Positions 34,407 to 43,900 of a stretch of 64,000 nucleotides of DNA are shown here, piece by piece. Every line of letters starts with the position of its first letter. Position 1 is the first letter of the stretch. This stretch comes from Chloroflexota bacterium (GTDB taxonomy: Bacteria > Chloroflexota > Anaerolineae > 4572-78 > J111), in assembly GCA_016860845.1 (NCBI GenBank), contig BOKF01000004.1, positions 293,789 through 357,788 of the forward strand, in the 5' to 3' direction. Under the pieces are notes generated by a model. That model made no database searches. It was not told the DNA's origin and saw nothing but the letters and a program-made list of their open reading frames with translations. The position numbers and the translations under genes are program-made.

Positions 34407-35210
34407 ATGTCGAATCTTACCCTCTTTGGATACGGCCCTTTGCCGTGGATTGATGTTATCCTGTTGGGTTGGTTTGCGCTCACAGCTCTGTCAGTGGCTT
34501 ATGTAGCCTGGGATGCGATCACCAATAACCCGGAGATGACGGTGATGAAGTGGGGCTGGGTACTGGTGACGTTATATTTAGGGCCAATTAGTCTCTTTCT
34601 ATACATCATGTCGTGCAAGGAACCCTATCCTGGCACGCATGAGGAGTTCATCAAGCCACTGTGGAAGCAGGGCTTAGGCTCGGCGATTCACTGCGTTGCC
34701 GGCGACGCTACGGGGGTGATCGTCGCCGCCATTATTACCAGTCTACTAGGGCTACCAATGTGGCTGGATATGACCATCGAGTATATTGCCGGTTTTGCTT
34801 TTGGCCTGTTCATCTTCCAGTCACTCTTTATGAAAGATATGATGGGTGGCTCCTATCTCAAGGCTGTGCAGCACTCGCTGATGCCCGAATGGGTTTCGAT
34901 GAACTTCATGATGGCGGGCATGTTCCCGATGATGGTACGGCTGATGATGGGCCGTGATATGCGGGCGATGGAACCAATGGAACTAGTCTTCTGGGGCGCG
35001 ATGTCCGCTGCGATTGGCTTCGGCTTGTTGACGTGTTACCCGGTCAACATCTGGCTGGTGGACAAGGGACTAAAGCATGGCATGGGCACTGTCCGGGCGC
35101 TGGGCAAAGGTGGGCACAGTCTGGAAGCCGAACGCATGCGGCTGGCTGGCCTGACCACACCCCAATCGGCCGATGCCCATGCAGCTCACACGATGGCCGG
35201 GACGCACTAG
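34407..35210 (+). CDS. DUF4396 membrane protein
   Basis: The 267-residue protein has about five to six membrane segments and the conserved DUF4396 signatures: YIMSCKEPYPGTHEEF near residue 72, HCVAGDATGVIVAA near 95 and a Met-rich stretch, NFMMAGMFPMMVRLMMGRDM, near 180. The Cys, His and many Met residues in or near the membrane suggest copper handling, but the family function is not known. AAAGGAG supports the start. The multicopper oxidase gene follows after 13 bases, so the two are almost certainly cotranscribed. Confidence 0.85.
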   Translation: MSNLTLFGYGPLPWIDVILLGWFALTALSVAYVAWDAITNNPEMTVMKWGWVLVTLYLGPISLFLYIMSCKEPYPGTHEEFIKPLWKQGLGSAIHCVAGDATGVIVAAIITSLLGLPMWLDMTIEYIAGFAFGLFIFQSLFMKDMMGGSYLKAVQHSLMPEWVSMNFMMAGMFPMMVRLMMGRDMRAMEPMELVFWGAMSAAIGFGLLTCYPVNIWLVDKGLKHGMGTVRALGKGGHSLEAERMRLAGLTTPQSADAHAAHTMAGTH

Positions 35211-35223
35211 AGAGGAGGGAACA

Positions 35224-36480
35224 ATGATGTCAAACCACGATCACAGCCAACATCTGCCTAGTGGTGACAGCCAGCATCCGCCTGCCAGCGAATCCGCCAT
35301 GTCCGATGGACGAGACGGGATGGACCACACCGGGGTGGATCACGGAGGTAGGCGGCCAGGCATGCGCTTGGCCGAGCGGCCCACGCCCACCCAGCTTGCC
35401 GCTATCAACTTCCTCTCCGTGCTGGCGCTGGCGGCTGGCCTCATCTATTCAGCCTTGTTTACCAACCTAACCTTGAGCGCCCGCGATGTAGGCGGCGTGA
35501 TCATGCCCCCCGGCATGATTATGACTTACGACACGCCCGGCCAATCTATGGTGGATATGGCGGCGGTGGATCCACGCGAGGTTAGTTACACCGCCCCTGT
35601 TGACGCCCAGGGCGACCAGCCACTTGAGCCGCGCCTTGAGAATGGCATCAAGGTCTTCGACTTGGATGTGTCGGTCATTCAGTGGAACATTCTGCCCTAC
35701 GAGCAGGTGATGGCTTATGCCTTCAACCGCCAGGTGCCGGGGCCGCGCCTCCGGGTGACCGAAGGGGATCGGGTGCGTATCAACGTCACCAACAACCTGC
35801 CGGAAGAAACCAGTGTTCACTGGCACGGGCTGATCCTGCCCAACGTGATGGACGGCCCGGCCGAGATTACCCAGCCTCCCATTGAGCCGAGACAGAGCTA
35901 CACCTATGAGTTCACGACACAGCAGGCGGGCACCTTCTTCTATCACACGCATCGAGAGCCGGACCGGCAGCAGGCGCTGGGGATGTACGGCGCACTGATT
36001 ATTGACCCGAAAGATTCACCAACTGTACCCGCGTACGACATAGAATACACCATTCAGCTCCAGGAGTGGCTGGAGAAGGAGGGTTATACCTACCCGGCAA
36101 TGCTGATGGAGGGAGCCTTACCGAACTTCTTTACCATCAATGGTAAGGCCTATCCGTCTACAGACACTATCCAGATGAAGGTGGGCCAGAAGGTGTTGCT
36201 GCGCTTCATCGGTTCCAACAACAACTTTGTGCATCCTATGCACGTGCATGGTGGGCCGTTCAGGATTGTAGCGACCGACGGCAATCCCGTGCCTGAGACG
36301 GCGCAAATTAACAAGGACACGGTCAACGTCGGGCCAGGCGAGCGCTATGACGTGATCTGGGAAGCGCGCGAGCCGGGGAAATGGCTGATCCACTGCCACA
36401 TTCCACACCACACTACCAACAATAATGTCGAGGAGCAAGGGGCTGGTGGCTTGACAATGTTGATCAACGTCCTGCCTTAG
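35224..36480 (+). CDS. Membrane-anchored multicopper oxidase
   Basis: The 418-residue protein starts with a His/Ser-rich cytoplasmic part. An N-terminal membrane anchor follows (about 60-82, FLSVLALAAGLIYSALF), then two cupredoxin domains. The copper motifs are HWHG, YHTHREPD, HPMHVHG and HCHIPHHT. It is related to the oxidase at 13501 (shared sequences such as VNVGPGERYDV and TDGNPVPE) but is anchored by a helix instead of a lipid. Expected activity is oxidation of Cu(I) outside the membrane. AGAGGAGGG supports the ATG at 35224. It is the last gene of the copper island before the mobile region. Confidence 0.88.
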   Translation: MMSNHDHSQHLPSGDSQHPPASESAMSDGRDGMDHTGVDHGGRRPGMRLAERPTPTQLAAINFLSVLALAAGLIYSALFTNLTLSARDVGGVIMPPGMIMTYDTPGQSMVDMAAVDPREVSYTAPVDAQGDQPLEPRLENGIKVFDLDVSVIQWNILPYEQVMAYAFNRQVPGPRLRVTEGDRVRINVTNNLPEETSVHWHGLILPNVMDGPAEITQPPIEPRQSYTYEFTTQQAGTFFYHTHREPDRQQALGMYGALIIDPKDSPTVPAYDIEYTIQLQEWLEKEGYTYPAMLMEGALPNFFTINGKAYPSTDTIQMKVGQKVLLRFIGSNNNFVHPMHVHGGPFRIVATDGNPVPETAQINKDTVNVGPGERYDVIWEAREPGKWLIHCHIPHHTTNNNVEEQGAGGLTMLINVLP

Positions 36481-36537
36481 GCCAGTTACCTACTGTTGTC
36501 TTGCATAAAGTCGTACTCTGAAAGTCATTGCAAAAAG

Positions 36538-36915
36538 TCATACCCCCGACGGTACAAGGTCAGGGTAGCACATTAACAAAGGTAAGGCGAGTTGATAGGT
36601 AGGCAACTCGGCTAAAGCAGCGGGCAGGCCGGTCAGGTCTTGGGTCGGCAACCCTTGAATAATCTTCCCATTCAGCAAACAACCAACGGGGCCAGGCGAT
36701 TTTCACACTGATCCAACACCAGTTAGGTTCCAAAACATCAGCCAAAATCAACTGGCATACCAGCGGGTCATCCTGCACGGTCGCACGTAAATCTGGCCGA
36801 AGAGATTGAACGTACCGTTCGCCCGCACTTTCACCAAATCGCCGAAATGGGGCACTTCCTGGAAGCGTAGCTTGCACCCGGCGGTAAAGCCAACAGGCTG
36901 GCCCGCAATATCAGG
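36538..36915 (-). pseudogene. Frameshifted remnant, HAS-barrel-like protein
   Basis: Several frames must be joined to read one protein: LRFQEVPHFGDLVKVRA with FNLFGQIYV, then VQDDPLVCQLILADVLEPN, then VLDQCENRLAPLVV, then LNGKIIQGLPTQDLTGLPAA to a stop at 36540-36538. This order is like small HAS-barrel-type proteins that accompany HerA/FtsK-like ATPases. At least three frame changes are needed, so the gene is dead or the sequence is damaged here. The identification is tentative. Confidence 0.4.
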
Positions 36916-36923
36916 CGATAAAG

Positions 36924-37124
36924 TTATTTCTCATGGGCTTTGCAATGCCGTTGACGCCGGTTCTCACCTTTCTGTTCCTGTTTTTCCACAGCGATCGTCT
37001 GAGCCAGTATTCGAGCCAGGATTGGGCCAATGCCCTGCCAGGCTTCATCGCGGGTATTGAATTTCGGTTTAACCGCTTGCACAACGATTATTCTGGGACA
37101 CTCCCTCTTTTTTCCTTTTGCCAT
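36924..37124 (-). CDS. Small basic protein of the transfer region
   Basis: A 66-residue, strongly basic protein (MAKGKKRECPRIIVVQAVKP at the start, QKGENRRQRHCKAHEK at the end). No family is recognised. GAGGAG lies 10 bases before the ATG at 37124, which supports a real gene. It is last in a minus-strand series with the FtsK-like gene. Basic proteins of this size on mobile elements often bind DNA, but that is only a guess. Confidence 0.45.
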   Translation of the reverse strand: MAKGKKRECPRIIVVQAVKPKFNTRDEAWQGIGPILARILAQTIAVEKQEQKGENRRQRHCKAHEK

Positions 37125-37145
37125 GTTTGCCAGTCTCCTCAAAGT

Positions 37146-37544
37146 TTAATCAATAGAATCCGTCTCATTGTCTAACCCAACTATCCTGAAACCGCCTTCA
37201 TCAGCCGGCGGTGAAATAAGTGGTGGTAGAGCAGGGTAGCCGGTTGGTGAGGGTAATTGGCCCTGCTCGGTCTTGGCTGTCCTTAAGATTTCCCTAATAA
37301 GCTCTACTGTGGCTCTCACTTTGGCTGCTTCGTGCTGGGCTGTGGCAGACGCATTTCGCGCCGATGCTTCCAAGCCTTCGGTAATTAAGTACTGCGCCCA
37401 TCGCGCTCCCATAGCAAAGGAAAGGGAGATGAGTGCAGTCAGGGCAATGGCCGATAGCCCGATCGCCAGGACAGTCCCACCAACGTAGAACAGCCCGGCG
37501 ATGACACTGATAAGCAACAAAACGAGAATGATAGTTTGCTTCAT
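37146..37544 (-). CDS. Small membrane protein of the transfer region
   Basis: The 132-residue protein has two membrane segments at the N-terminus (about 4-22 and 24-46). A helical, Ala/Arg-rich part follows (about 55-95, ARNASATAQHEAAKVRATVE), then a Pro-rich tail. The start at 37544 follows GAGGTCTCAACA, a good ribosome site, and is preferred over the ATG at 37571. It lies between the FtsK-like gene and the small basic gene, in the same direction. It could be a membrane partner of the translocase. Confidence 0.55.
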   Translation of the reverse strand: MKQTIILVLLLISVIAGLFYVGGTVLAIGLSAIALTALISLSFAMGARWAQYLITEGLEASARNASATAQHEAAKVRATVELIREILRTAKTEQGQLPSPTGYPALPPLISPPADEGGFRIVGLDNETDSID

Positions 37545-37623
37545 TGTTGAGACCTCTATTGGGCATTCCATTCCGGCAAATTAGACCTACTTCGCTGCCG
37601 GAAAACCGCAAATTCAGGCGCTT

Positions 37624-38925
37624 TTAGTCGGAATGGAATGGAATATATTCGACACCATGTTCTTTGGCCCACGTTCTAATGCGTTCGGCGAAATTCTTGA
37701 TACGAGTGGCCTTGCTGCCGCCAACGCCCAATTCCTTTTGCAGCCGGTTGATTCCCATTGGCTCAAACAAGGCCAGGGCCACTTGCTCAGGCTCTACCGG
37801 GTCGGGGTCGCGACTGGGTTTTGAACCCAGGATCACTTCTTGCAAATCGGGTAATTCAAGCAGCGTTACCTCGGCGCGAGGCAAAGGGTCAACGTGATGA
37901 GCCTCCAGTTTGGCCACCGTTAGCCTGGATAACCCGTTAATATCCCGCAGCAGGAAATCGCCATACCCTTGCAAAGTTTCAGCCCCACTATCGGGAATTC
38001 CAAGCGCATTAGCGGCAGCATCAGCGGCGTCAACTTTGCCGCACAAACGAGTCGTGACATTGCGTTTGAGGTCGGGAGAGCCGAGCATTTGAATTTGCGG
38101 GTATTGGGTCACCAGAATTAAATGCAATCCGAATTCACCTCCGGTTGAAGTTACGCGGGCCAGGTAATCAATAGACGCTTTGCTATCATCAACCAACGCC
38201 TTTAGCTCATCTACCATCACAAACAGGCGGGGTGTCGTTTGGCGTCGTTCCGCTCGCCGCGTAACCTCCTGGGCCAGCCAGCAGAGGACTCGTTCTGCCT
38301 CTGTTAAATCGGTGATAACGGGATGAGCCAGGTGAGCCACCCGAGTGAAATCGTTCCACTTGTAGCCGCGCTTAGCCACATCCACAATTAACACCTTGGA
38401 GTCAGTCGGAGAAGTGTTATGAACGATATTCCAGACGGTGAGCCGGGCTGTGTTTGTCTTACCGCTGCGCGTTGCGCCGGTGATCAGAACATGAGCGGTG
38501 GTCGGGTCGGTAAAGTTAATCCGCTTGGGGTCGTCCTGGAGGCCGAGGCCAAGGGTGGCAACCGGGCCACGTCGAATGTAGTGCCGAAGTTCCAGTTGTT
38601 CAATCGTTACCTGCTGCCAAAACTTCGGCGGCTTGGGTATCTCGATAATGACCCCTTGACCATCCCAGCCAATCCGGACTTTATGCTTGTCGCTTAAACC
38701 CGCCCACATCGTTAGTTCTCGCTGTAACTGAAGAATTGGCTTTAAGTAATGCGGATTGACACCCGCTAGCCGCAGGAGCAACACCCGGGCAGCATTGTAC
38801 CCAACCGGCCGGTAATGGCTGTGTGGCACGATTTTCAACTCTTGGGCCAAGCCGTGCATAACGCGATGGCTGGCGGTGTAACAAAACGTTTTTAGTTCGC
38901 CCATGTTGGCGCCATTCCATACCAC
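37624..38925 (-). CDS. FtsK/SpoIIIE-like DNA translocase
   Basis: The 433-residue protein is an ATPase of the FtsK/HerA group. Walker A is ITGATRSGKTNTARL near residue 150, Walker B is LFVMVDELKAL near 235, and HLILVTQYPQ follows as in FtsK-type motors. The last 60 residues contain a helix-turn-helix-like part (RLQKELGVGGSKATRIKNFA). On actinobacterial and similar integrative elements, such a protein alone drives conjugative transfer of double-stranded DNA, and the DUF2637 protein upstream fits this. The start may be 38925 or 38904. The protein overlaps the end of the preceding small membrane gene. Confidence 0.85.
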   Translation of the reverse strand: MVWNGANMGELKTFCYTASHRVMHGLAQELKIVPHSHYRPVGYNAARVLLLRLAGVNPHYLKPILQLQRELTMWAGLSDKHKVRIGWDGQGVIIEIPKPPKFWQQVTIEQLELRHYIRRGPVATLGLGLQDDPKRINFTDPTTAHVLITGATRSGKTNTARLTVWNIVHNTSPTDSKVLIVDVAKRGYKWNDFTRVAHLAHPVITDLTEAERVLCWLAQEVTRRAERRQTTPRLFVMVDELKALVDDSKASIDYLARVTSTGGEFGLHLILVTQYPQIQMLGSPDLKRNVTTRLCGKVDAADAAANALGIPDSGAETLQGYGDFLLRDINGLSRLTVAKLEAHHVDPLPRAEVTLLELPDLQEVILGSKPSRDPDPVEPEQVALALFEPMGINRLQKELGVGGSKATRIKNFAERIRTWAKEHGVEYIPFHSD

Positions 38926-39209
38926 AGAGATTTACTGATAATCTCGAAGATGTTCCAGAATACCAGTGAGGCCATTCCGAATGCTCCCATCAATTCGACA
39001 ACAGCAGCGGTAATATCACCTATCTTCAGCAGCCACCTGGTGGGGGTCTGACTCAACGTCCAGCAACGGAAGAGTAACCCCGTTAGCGTCAACAGTGGAA
39101 TGGCAAAAAGACAGGATTCCTGATTCCGCTGAACCTGAATATTGATTGCTAAAAACACTGCTACCCTTGTAGCACTCAGCATCGTGGTACTGCGTTTGTG
39201 TAGTCTCAT
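38892..39209 (-). CDS. Small membrane protein of the transfer region
   Basis: The 105-residue protein has two probable membrane segments (about 35-53 and 68-92). No family is recognised. Its ATG overlaps the stop of the DUF2637 gene by 4 bases, and its end overlaps the FtsK-like start, which indicates translational coupling in one operon. By analogy with other FtsK/SpdB elements it may be a spread or pore component (inference). Confidence 0.5.
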   Translation of the reverse strand: MRLHKRSTTMLSATRVAVFLAINIQVQRNQESCLFAIPLLTLTGLLFRCWTLSQTPTRWLLKIGDITAAVVELMGAFGMASLVFWNIFEIISKSLWYGMAPTWAN

Positions 39210-40138
39210 CCTGCCACACCCTTGCCATCAAGCAGCGCTTCCAGTTGCGGGCCTCCTTGCAGGATAAGCGGAACCACTTCCTTCTTCACTTCCAACCCGG
39301 TTCGCGCTGACCTTTCAACCCACCTGCCAATTTCCGCACCGGAAATGGTCGAAATGTCATGACCGTTCCGATGCATTTCTATTAAAATTGTCGCCGCTTT
39401 ACGCTTGGTATCCTCTCCTGTTTCCACCATCCATTGCTTCTTCTTCCGAAGTTCGGCCAGTTCGACTTGGAGAGCTTCCTTCCTGGTTGCAAGTTCGGCC
39501 AGAGACTGTTCCAACTTATGTTTCCGTGCCTTCAGCTCGGCTTCCAGCCGTTCTTGTTCGGCGACGATGGAGGCGGTTACCTTTTCCTGTTCCGCTGCCA
39601 GTCGTTCAAGTTCTGTTTGGCGCTCTTGCCGCTCCCGTTCAGTTTCCTGCCGCATCGCCTCCACTTCCGTTTTTAAATCGGCAATGGATTTGAGGAAATT
39701 AGCGCGTTTGAGTTCGGCTCTAATCATCGCCATCAACAACTCGAATGCCAGCACCAGGCTGACCGGAGCTAATGCTTTCACGGCCCCAGCGATGACCACT
39801 CCAGGAATACCTAAACTGCTCACGTCGAGGATATTCCCGACAGTAGCCAGCCCTGCGTAAGTGGTGGTGAGCATCCAGGGATACAGTGTAGGCTCGTCTC
39901 TTAAGTTGGCTCTCAACACGGCCAGGGAGAAAACAACCATTGCAAAATCGAGGAGGAGAGGCCATAGCCAAGTCAATCCAGGATCAATGCCGTGGATGAT
40001 GGCGAGGTGTTTCAGCGAGGTGTAAGAAAGGGTAAAGGCCCCAATAGCTAACAAAGCTACCAGAACGGCGGCCAGGGTAGAAATTAATTTAACGGTATCT
40101 GTTCTCCCATGAGTGACAACAGTCTTTGCGATCGCCAC
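39206..40138 (-). CDS. DUF2637 (SpdB-like) membrane protein with coiled coil
   Basis: The 310-residue protein has four membrane segments (about 20-40, 53-73, 85-105, 117-140). The sequence HGIDPGLTWLWPLLLDFAMV is typical of DUF2637/SpdB proteins. A long coiled coil follows (about 150-235, rich in Glu, Arg and Gln), then a short helical end. SpdB-like proteins take part in plasmid spread in actinobacteria; here it probably works with the FtsK-like motor. It starts with GTG at 40138, supported by AAGGAGG. A terminator-like hairpin lies just before the start, so expression may be attenuated. Confidence 0.8.
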   Translation of the reverse strand: MAIAKTVVTHGRTDTVKLISTLAAVLVALLAIGAFTLSYTSLKHLAIIHGIDPGLTWLWPLLLDFAMVVFSLAVLRANLRDEPTLYPWMLTTTYAGLATVGNILDVSSLGIPGVVIAGAVKALAPVSLVLAFELLMAMIRAELKRANFLKSIADLKTEVEAMRQETERERQERQTELERLAAEQEKVTASIVAEQERLEAELKARKHKLEQSLAELATRKEALQVELAELRKKKQWMVETGEDTKRKAATILIEMHRNGHDISTISGAEIGRWVERSARTGLEVKKEVVPLILQGGPQLEALLDGKGVAG

Positions 40139-40153
40139 GCTAACCTCCTTGTC

Positions 40154-40201
40154 AGAAAAAAAACAACCGGCCTGCTCATCATCGCCAGCAGGCCGGTTGT
40201 T
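40154..40201 (-). terminator. Terminator-like hairpin directly upstream of the DUF2637 gene
   Basis: A perfect 15-bp stem, AACAACCGGCCTGCT at 40162-40176 with its complement at 40187-40201, is followed on the minus strand by eight T residues. The GTG start of the next gene is only about 16 bases beyond it. A promoter does not fit between them, so transcripts must read through. This suggests attenuation of the transfer operon. Confidence 0.75.
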
Positions 40202-40445
40202 GCATCTTCAATAAACTCCCGTAAAGACCGAAACCCGAGGGATACAAATAAAGTATCCTCGCTTCTGGCTTTACAGGTTGCAGAATTTTGCAGGTTTGCG
40301 CTAATCCATCGCTGTGTGTATAGTTATGGATTAGCTTATCGCTTGGCCCGTACCTGGCGATGAGTCAGGGCTGTGTCGGTGCTACCAACACCGGCATAGC
40401 CCGCTTTGCACTTAATTATTCACTTTTGTCCTCAAACGAGAGGCT
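40202..40445. other. Intergenic region, no gene seen
   Basis: This stretch lies between the RHH gene and the hairpin before the DUF2637 gene. No coding frame is supported. It is the most likely place for a promoter of the transfer operon. Confidence 0.3.
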
Positions 40446-40631
40446 TTAGTTATCCTGTTCCTCTTTTTCCTCACGCTCGGTTAAGTTTATTTCAACTTTT
40501 CCCTCTAGCCACAAATCCAGGAGATAACGGACAATTTCAGAAATGGGCTGACCGAGTTCAGCGGCTCTGACCCGGACTGCCCGGTGTTTTTCCTCGGTTA
40601 ATCTAACCATTAATTTACGTTCCCGCGGCAT
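40446..40631 (-). CDS. Ribbon-helix-helix-like plasmid protein
   Basis: The 61-residue protein has the ribbon-helix-helix order: KLMVRLTEEKHRAVRVRAAE (strand, then helix) and LGQPISEIVRYLLDLWLEG (second helix). A very acidic tail follows (TEREEKEEQDN). Such proteins bind DNA as dimers and often control plasmid copy number, partition or transfer. It is the first gene of the minus-strand transfer group. A similar small RHH-like protein is found at 56229. Confidence 0.7.
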   Translation of the reverse strand: MPRERKLMVRLTEEKHRAVRVRAAELGQPISEIVRYLLDLWLEGKVEINLTEREEKEEQDN

Positions 40632-40966
40632 CTAGTTGGCCTCGTACAGTGGCGATACTATTTGTATAACACGTTGCCTAGTTATCACGTAGTACGCCCA
40701 ATTATATAAGAGATAGCTGGGTTTGTCAAGAGGTGAATCGGGTAAAGTGATTGTCATTCGGACTTAGATATGCTAAAATTAACGTAATGTAAAAGACCCC
40801 GGCCGTGGGGAGGCAATCGGGGTCTTTCCATACGTGCTTTTCGACCAGGTATCTGGCCTGGCTTTTATTTTGCTTCGCTCAAAATATTAGCATCGAGCCG
40901 CCGCTTGGTCAAACCAGGTGGCGTTTTTTCTAATCCGCTTATCAACCAGCGTGGATGACCTAGATT
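40632..40966. other. Intergenic region with hairpin
   Basis: No gene is visible in this divergent region. AAAGACCCCG (40792-40801) pairs with CGGGGTCTTT (40818-40827) with a 16-base loop. This hairpin resembles a bidirectional terminator or an element boundary. The stretch separates the transfer genes from the defence genes. Confidence 0.5.
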
Positions 40967-43900
40967 GTGACCCAACCTTCACCTGACTTTCCTCCTGTCG
41001 GCGCTATTCTCAGCGGCCCCCACTGGCCCGACCGGGTCCGGGTGGTTCGCGTTGAACCCCACGGAGCCAGCCGGGTGCTCATCGAGGCTGTCACCCTTGA
41101 CGGCCAGGATCGACATTTCACGAGTCTTCAAACAAACCGACCTGGCCGGCCTGGTGGTCGAAACCCAAGCCAACCAAACTACCCTCAGTGGCGATCCAAC
41201 CGGCTTTCGCCTGGCTGCCGAAGCTACTCGTATTCGCTTGGCTTACACCTTCGATCCCCAATTTGCCGTGAGTTTGGCCCGGATTGATCCTCTCCCCCAC
41301 CAATTGGAAGCGGTCTATTATCATATGCTTCGCCAGCCTCGTCTGCGTTTTTTGCTGGCCGACGACCCCGGCGCGGGCAAGACGATTATGATCGGCCTGC
41401 TCTTGAAGGAACTCAAGCTCCGTGGGGTCGTCACCCGTACCCTGATTGTGGCCCCGGCCAACCTGGTCCCGCAGTGGCAGCGGGAAATGACCGAAAAGTT
41501 TGACGAAACGTTTGACGTGGTGGACCGGGCGACCCTGGCGACGCGTGGCAGCCGGGCCTGGGAAATCAGTGACCAGTGTGTGACCTCGCTGGATTTTGCC
41601 TGGCGACCCGAGGCCCTGGAAAGCCTGGCCCGCGCCCGGCGGTGGGACCTAGTCGTGTTTGACGAGGCCCACAAGCTGGCTGCCTATCGCCGGGGCAGCA
41701 AGTTGGCCCGCACCCGGCGCTACCGCCTGGGCGAAGTGCTGACCGACCGCACCGAGCACATGGTCCTGGCCACGGCCACCCCCCACAAAGGCGACCCGGA
41801 AAATTTCCGGCTGCTGCTGCAACTGCTCGACCCCGACCTGTTTGCAAACACTGAGATACTGGCTCGGGCCGTGCAGCGCCAGGAGAACCCCATCTTCTTG
41901 CGGCGGTTGAAGGAAGATATGGTGGATTTCGACGGCAAAGCGCTCTTCCCGCCCCGTTATGTTACCACCCTGGGGGTGGAACTGACCGAGCCGGAACAGC
42001 AGTTATACGAGGCTGTCACCGAGTACGTGGCCGACAACTTCAACCAGGCCCTGACCGAGGACAATCGTAACGTCACCTTTGCCCTGATCATTTTACAGCG
42101 CCGCCTGGCTTCCAGTGTCCGGGCCATTCGTCGCTCCCTGGAACAACGGCGCGACCGGCTGGCGGCCTTGCGGGATGAAGTGCTGGCTAATCCTCGTCTG
42201 CTCGAAGCAGCTCAGCGAGGCGAGGAGTTTTCCGAGGAGACCCTAGAAGATGCACCCGAAGCGGAACGGTGGGAGGCTGAGAAGCGCGCCCTGCGCTACA
42301 CCCTGGCCCGCAATTTAGAGGACCTGGAGGCGGAGATCGCTATCCTGTCTACCCTGGCTGCCCAAGCCCTGGCCGTGGAAATGGCTGGCCCGGAACGAAA
42401 GCTGAACGAGTTGCGGCAAGTGATGACTGACCGCAACTTGTTCCAATCCGGGGAGAAGCTGCTCATCTTCACCGAGTCGAAGGACACTCTCGATTACCTG
42501 GTCGAGCATCTGGCCGCCTGGAACCTTAGTGTGACCTGGATTGACGGGGCCCTGTCGCCGCCGGAACGCTACCAGGCCGAGCGAGCCTTTTACGACGACA
42601 AGCAGGTGATGGTAGCCACCGAGGCCGCCGGCGAGGGCATCAACTTGCAATTTTGCCACCTGATGCTCAACTACGATTTACCCTGGAACCCAACCCGGTT
42701 GGAGCAGCGCATGGGCCGCATCCACCGCTACGGCCAGCGGTACGAGGTTTACATCTACAACCTGGTTGCCACCACGACCCGCGAGGGCATGGTTTTGCAC
42801 GCCCTGCTTAATAAGTTGGAGCGAATGCGGGAAGGGCTGGGGCGCGACCGGGTCTTTGATGTGGTGGATCAACTATTGGAAGGGGAGTCGTTGGAGTACC
42901 TGATCCGCGAGGCCATGGCCCGGCGGCTGACCTTTGACCAGGTACGCGAGCGGGTCTTGGCTCGCCTGGATCAAAACCAGGAGCAGCGGTTGCAAGAGGC
43001 GACCCTGGCCGGGTTGGCCACCCGTTACCTGGACCTGGCCCGCTTGCGAGCCGACCAGCAGCGGGCAGCCGAGGCCCGCCTGGTCCCGGCCTATATCCGG
43101 GCTTTTTTCAGCCAGGCGCTCAACGTGCTGGCCCCAGGCCGGCTGGAACGGCGCGACGATGGCTTTTGGCGGCTGCCTTACGTGCCTGCCGCTTTGCGCG
43201 AGGTACCGGAGGAGCTAAGACGGCGCTACGGCCAGCCGGCTGAAAGTTATCCCGCCCTCACCTTTGACCAGGCCGATCTGAAAAATCACAGCCACCCTTC
43301 GGCAGGCTCAGGGCGCAGCTTGACTTACATTGGGCCGGGCCAGCCCCTTTTTGAGGCCGTGCTGCACCATATTCTGGATCGTTTTGGCCCGGACCTAGCT
43401 CGTGGCGCGATCTTGCGCGATCCGGCCGGGCAGGTCGAGGGACTGTGCTGGCTGCTGGTCGGCCAGGTTGAAGATGGCCTGGGCCGCCTGGTGGGGCAGC
43501 GGCTCTTTACCGTGTTTCAGCCGTTGGAGGAGAAATTCACCACCAAGACGCCATACCCAAAGGGCACGATGAGAACGCCAAGAAAAGATAAAATTAATAA
43601 AAACTTTGCGCCCTTCGCGTCTTTGCGGTTCCAATTCATCGAAGTCTCCCCGGCCCGGCTGCTGGATTTTGAACCGCCAATTGAATTAACCGCAAAGGCA
43701 CAAAGTTCGCCAAGAGAAAATAATTTAAAAGAAAACTTTGCGTTCTTGACGTCTTCGCGGTTCAACCTTAGCCAACTCTCGCCAGAGCCGGTAATCGAGT
43801 GGAGCCTCGATCACATCCTCGACCCCTACCTGGACGCGTTGCAAACCCGGCGGCAGGCGGAGACCCACGTCATTCGAGATTATCTGCGCCGCTCTTTTGA

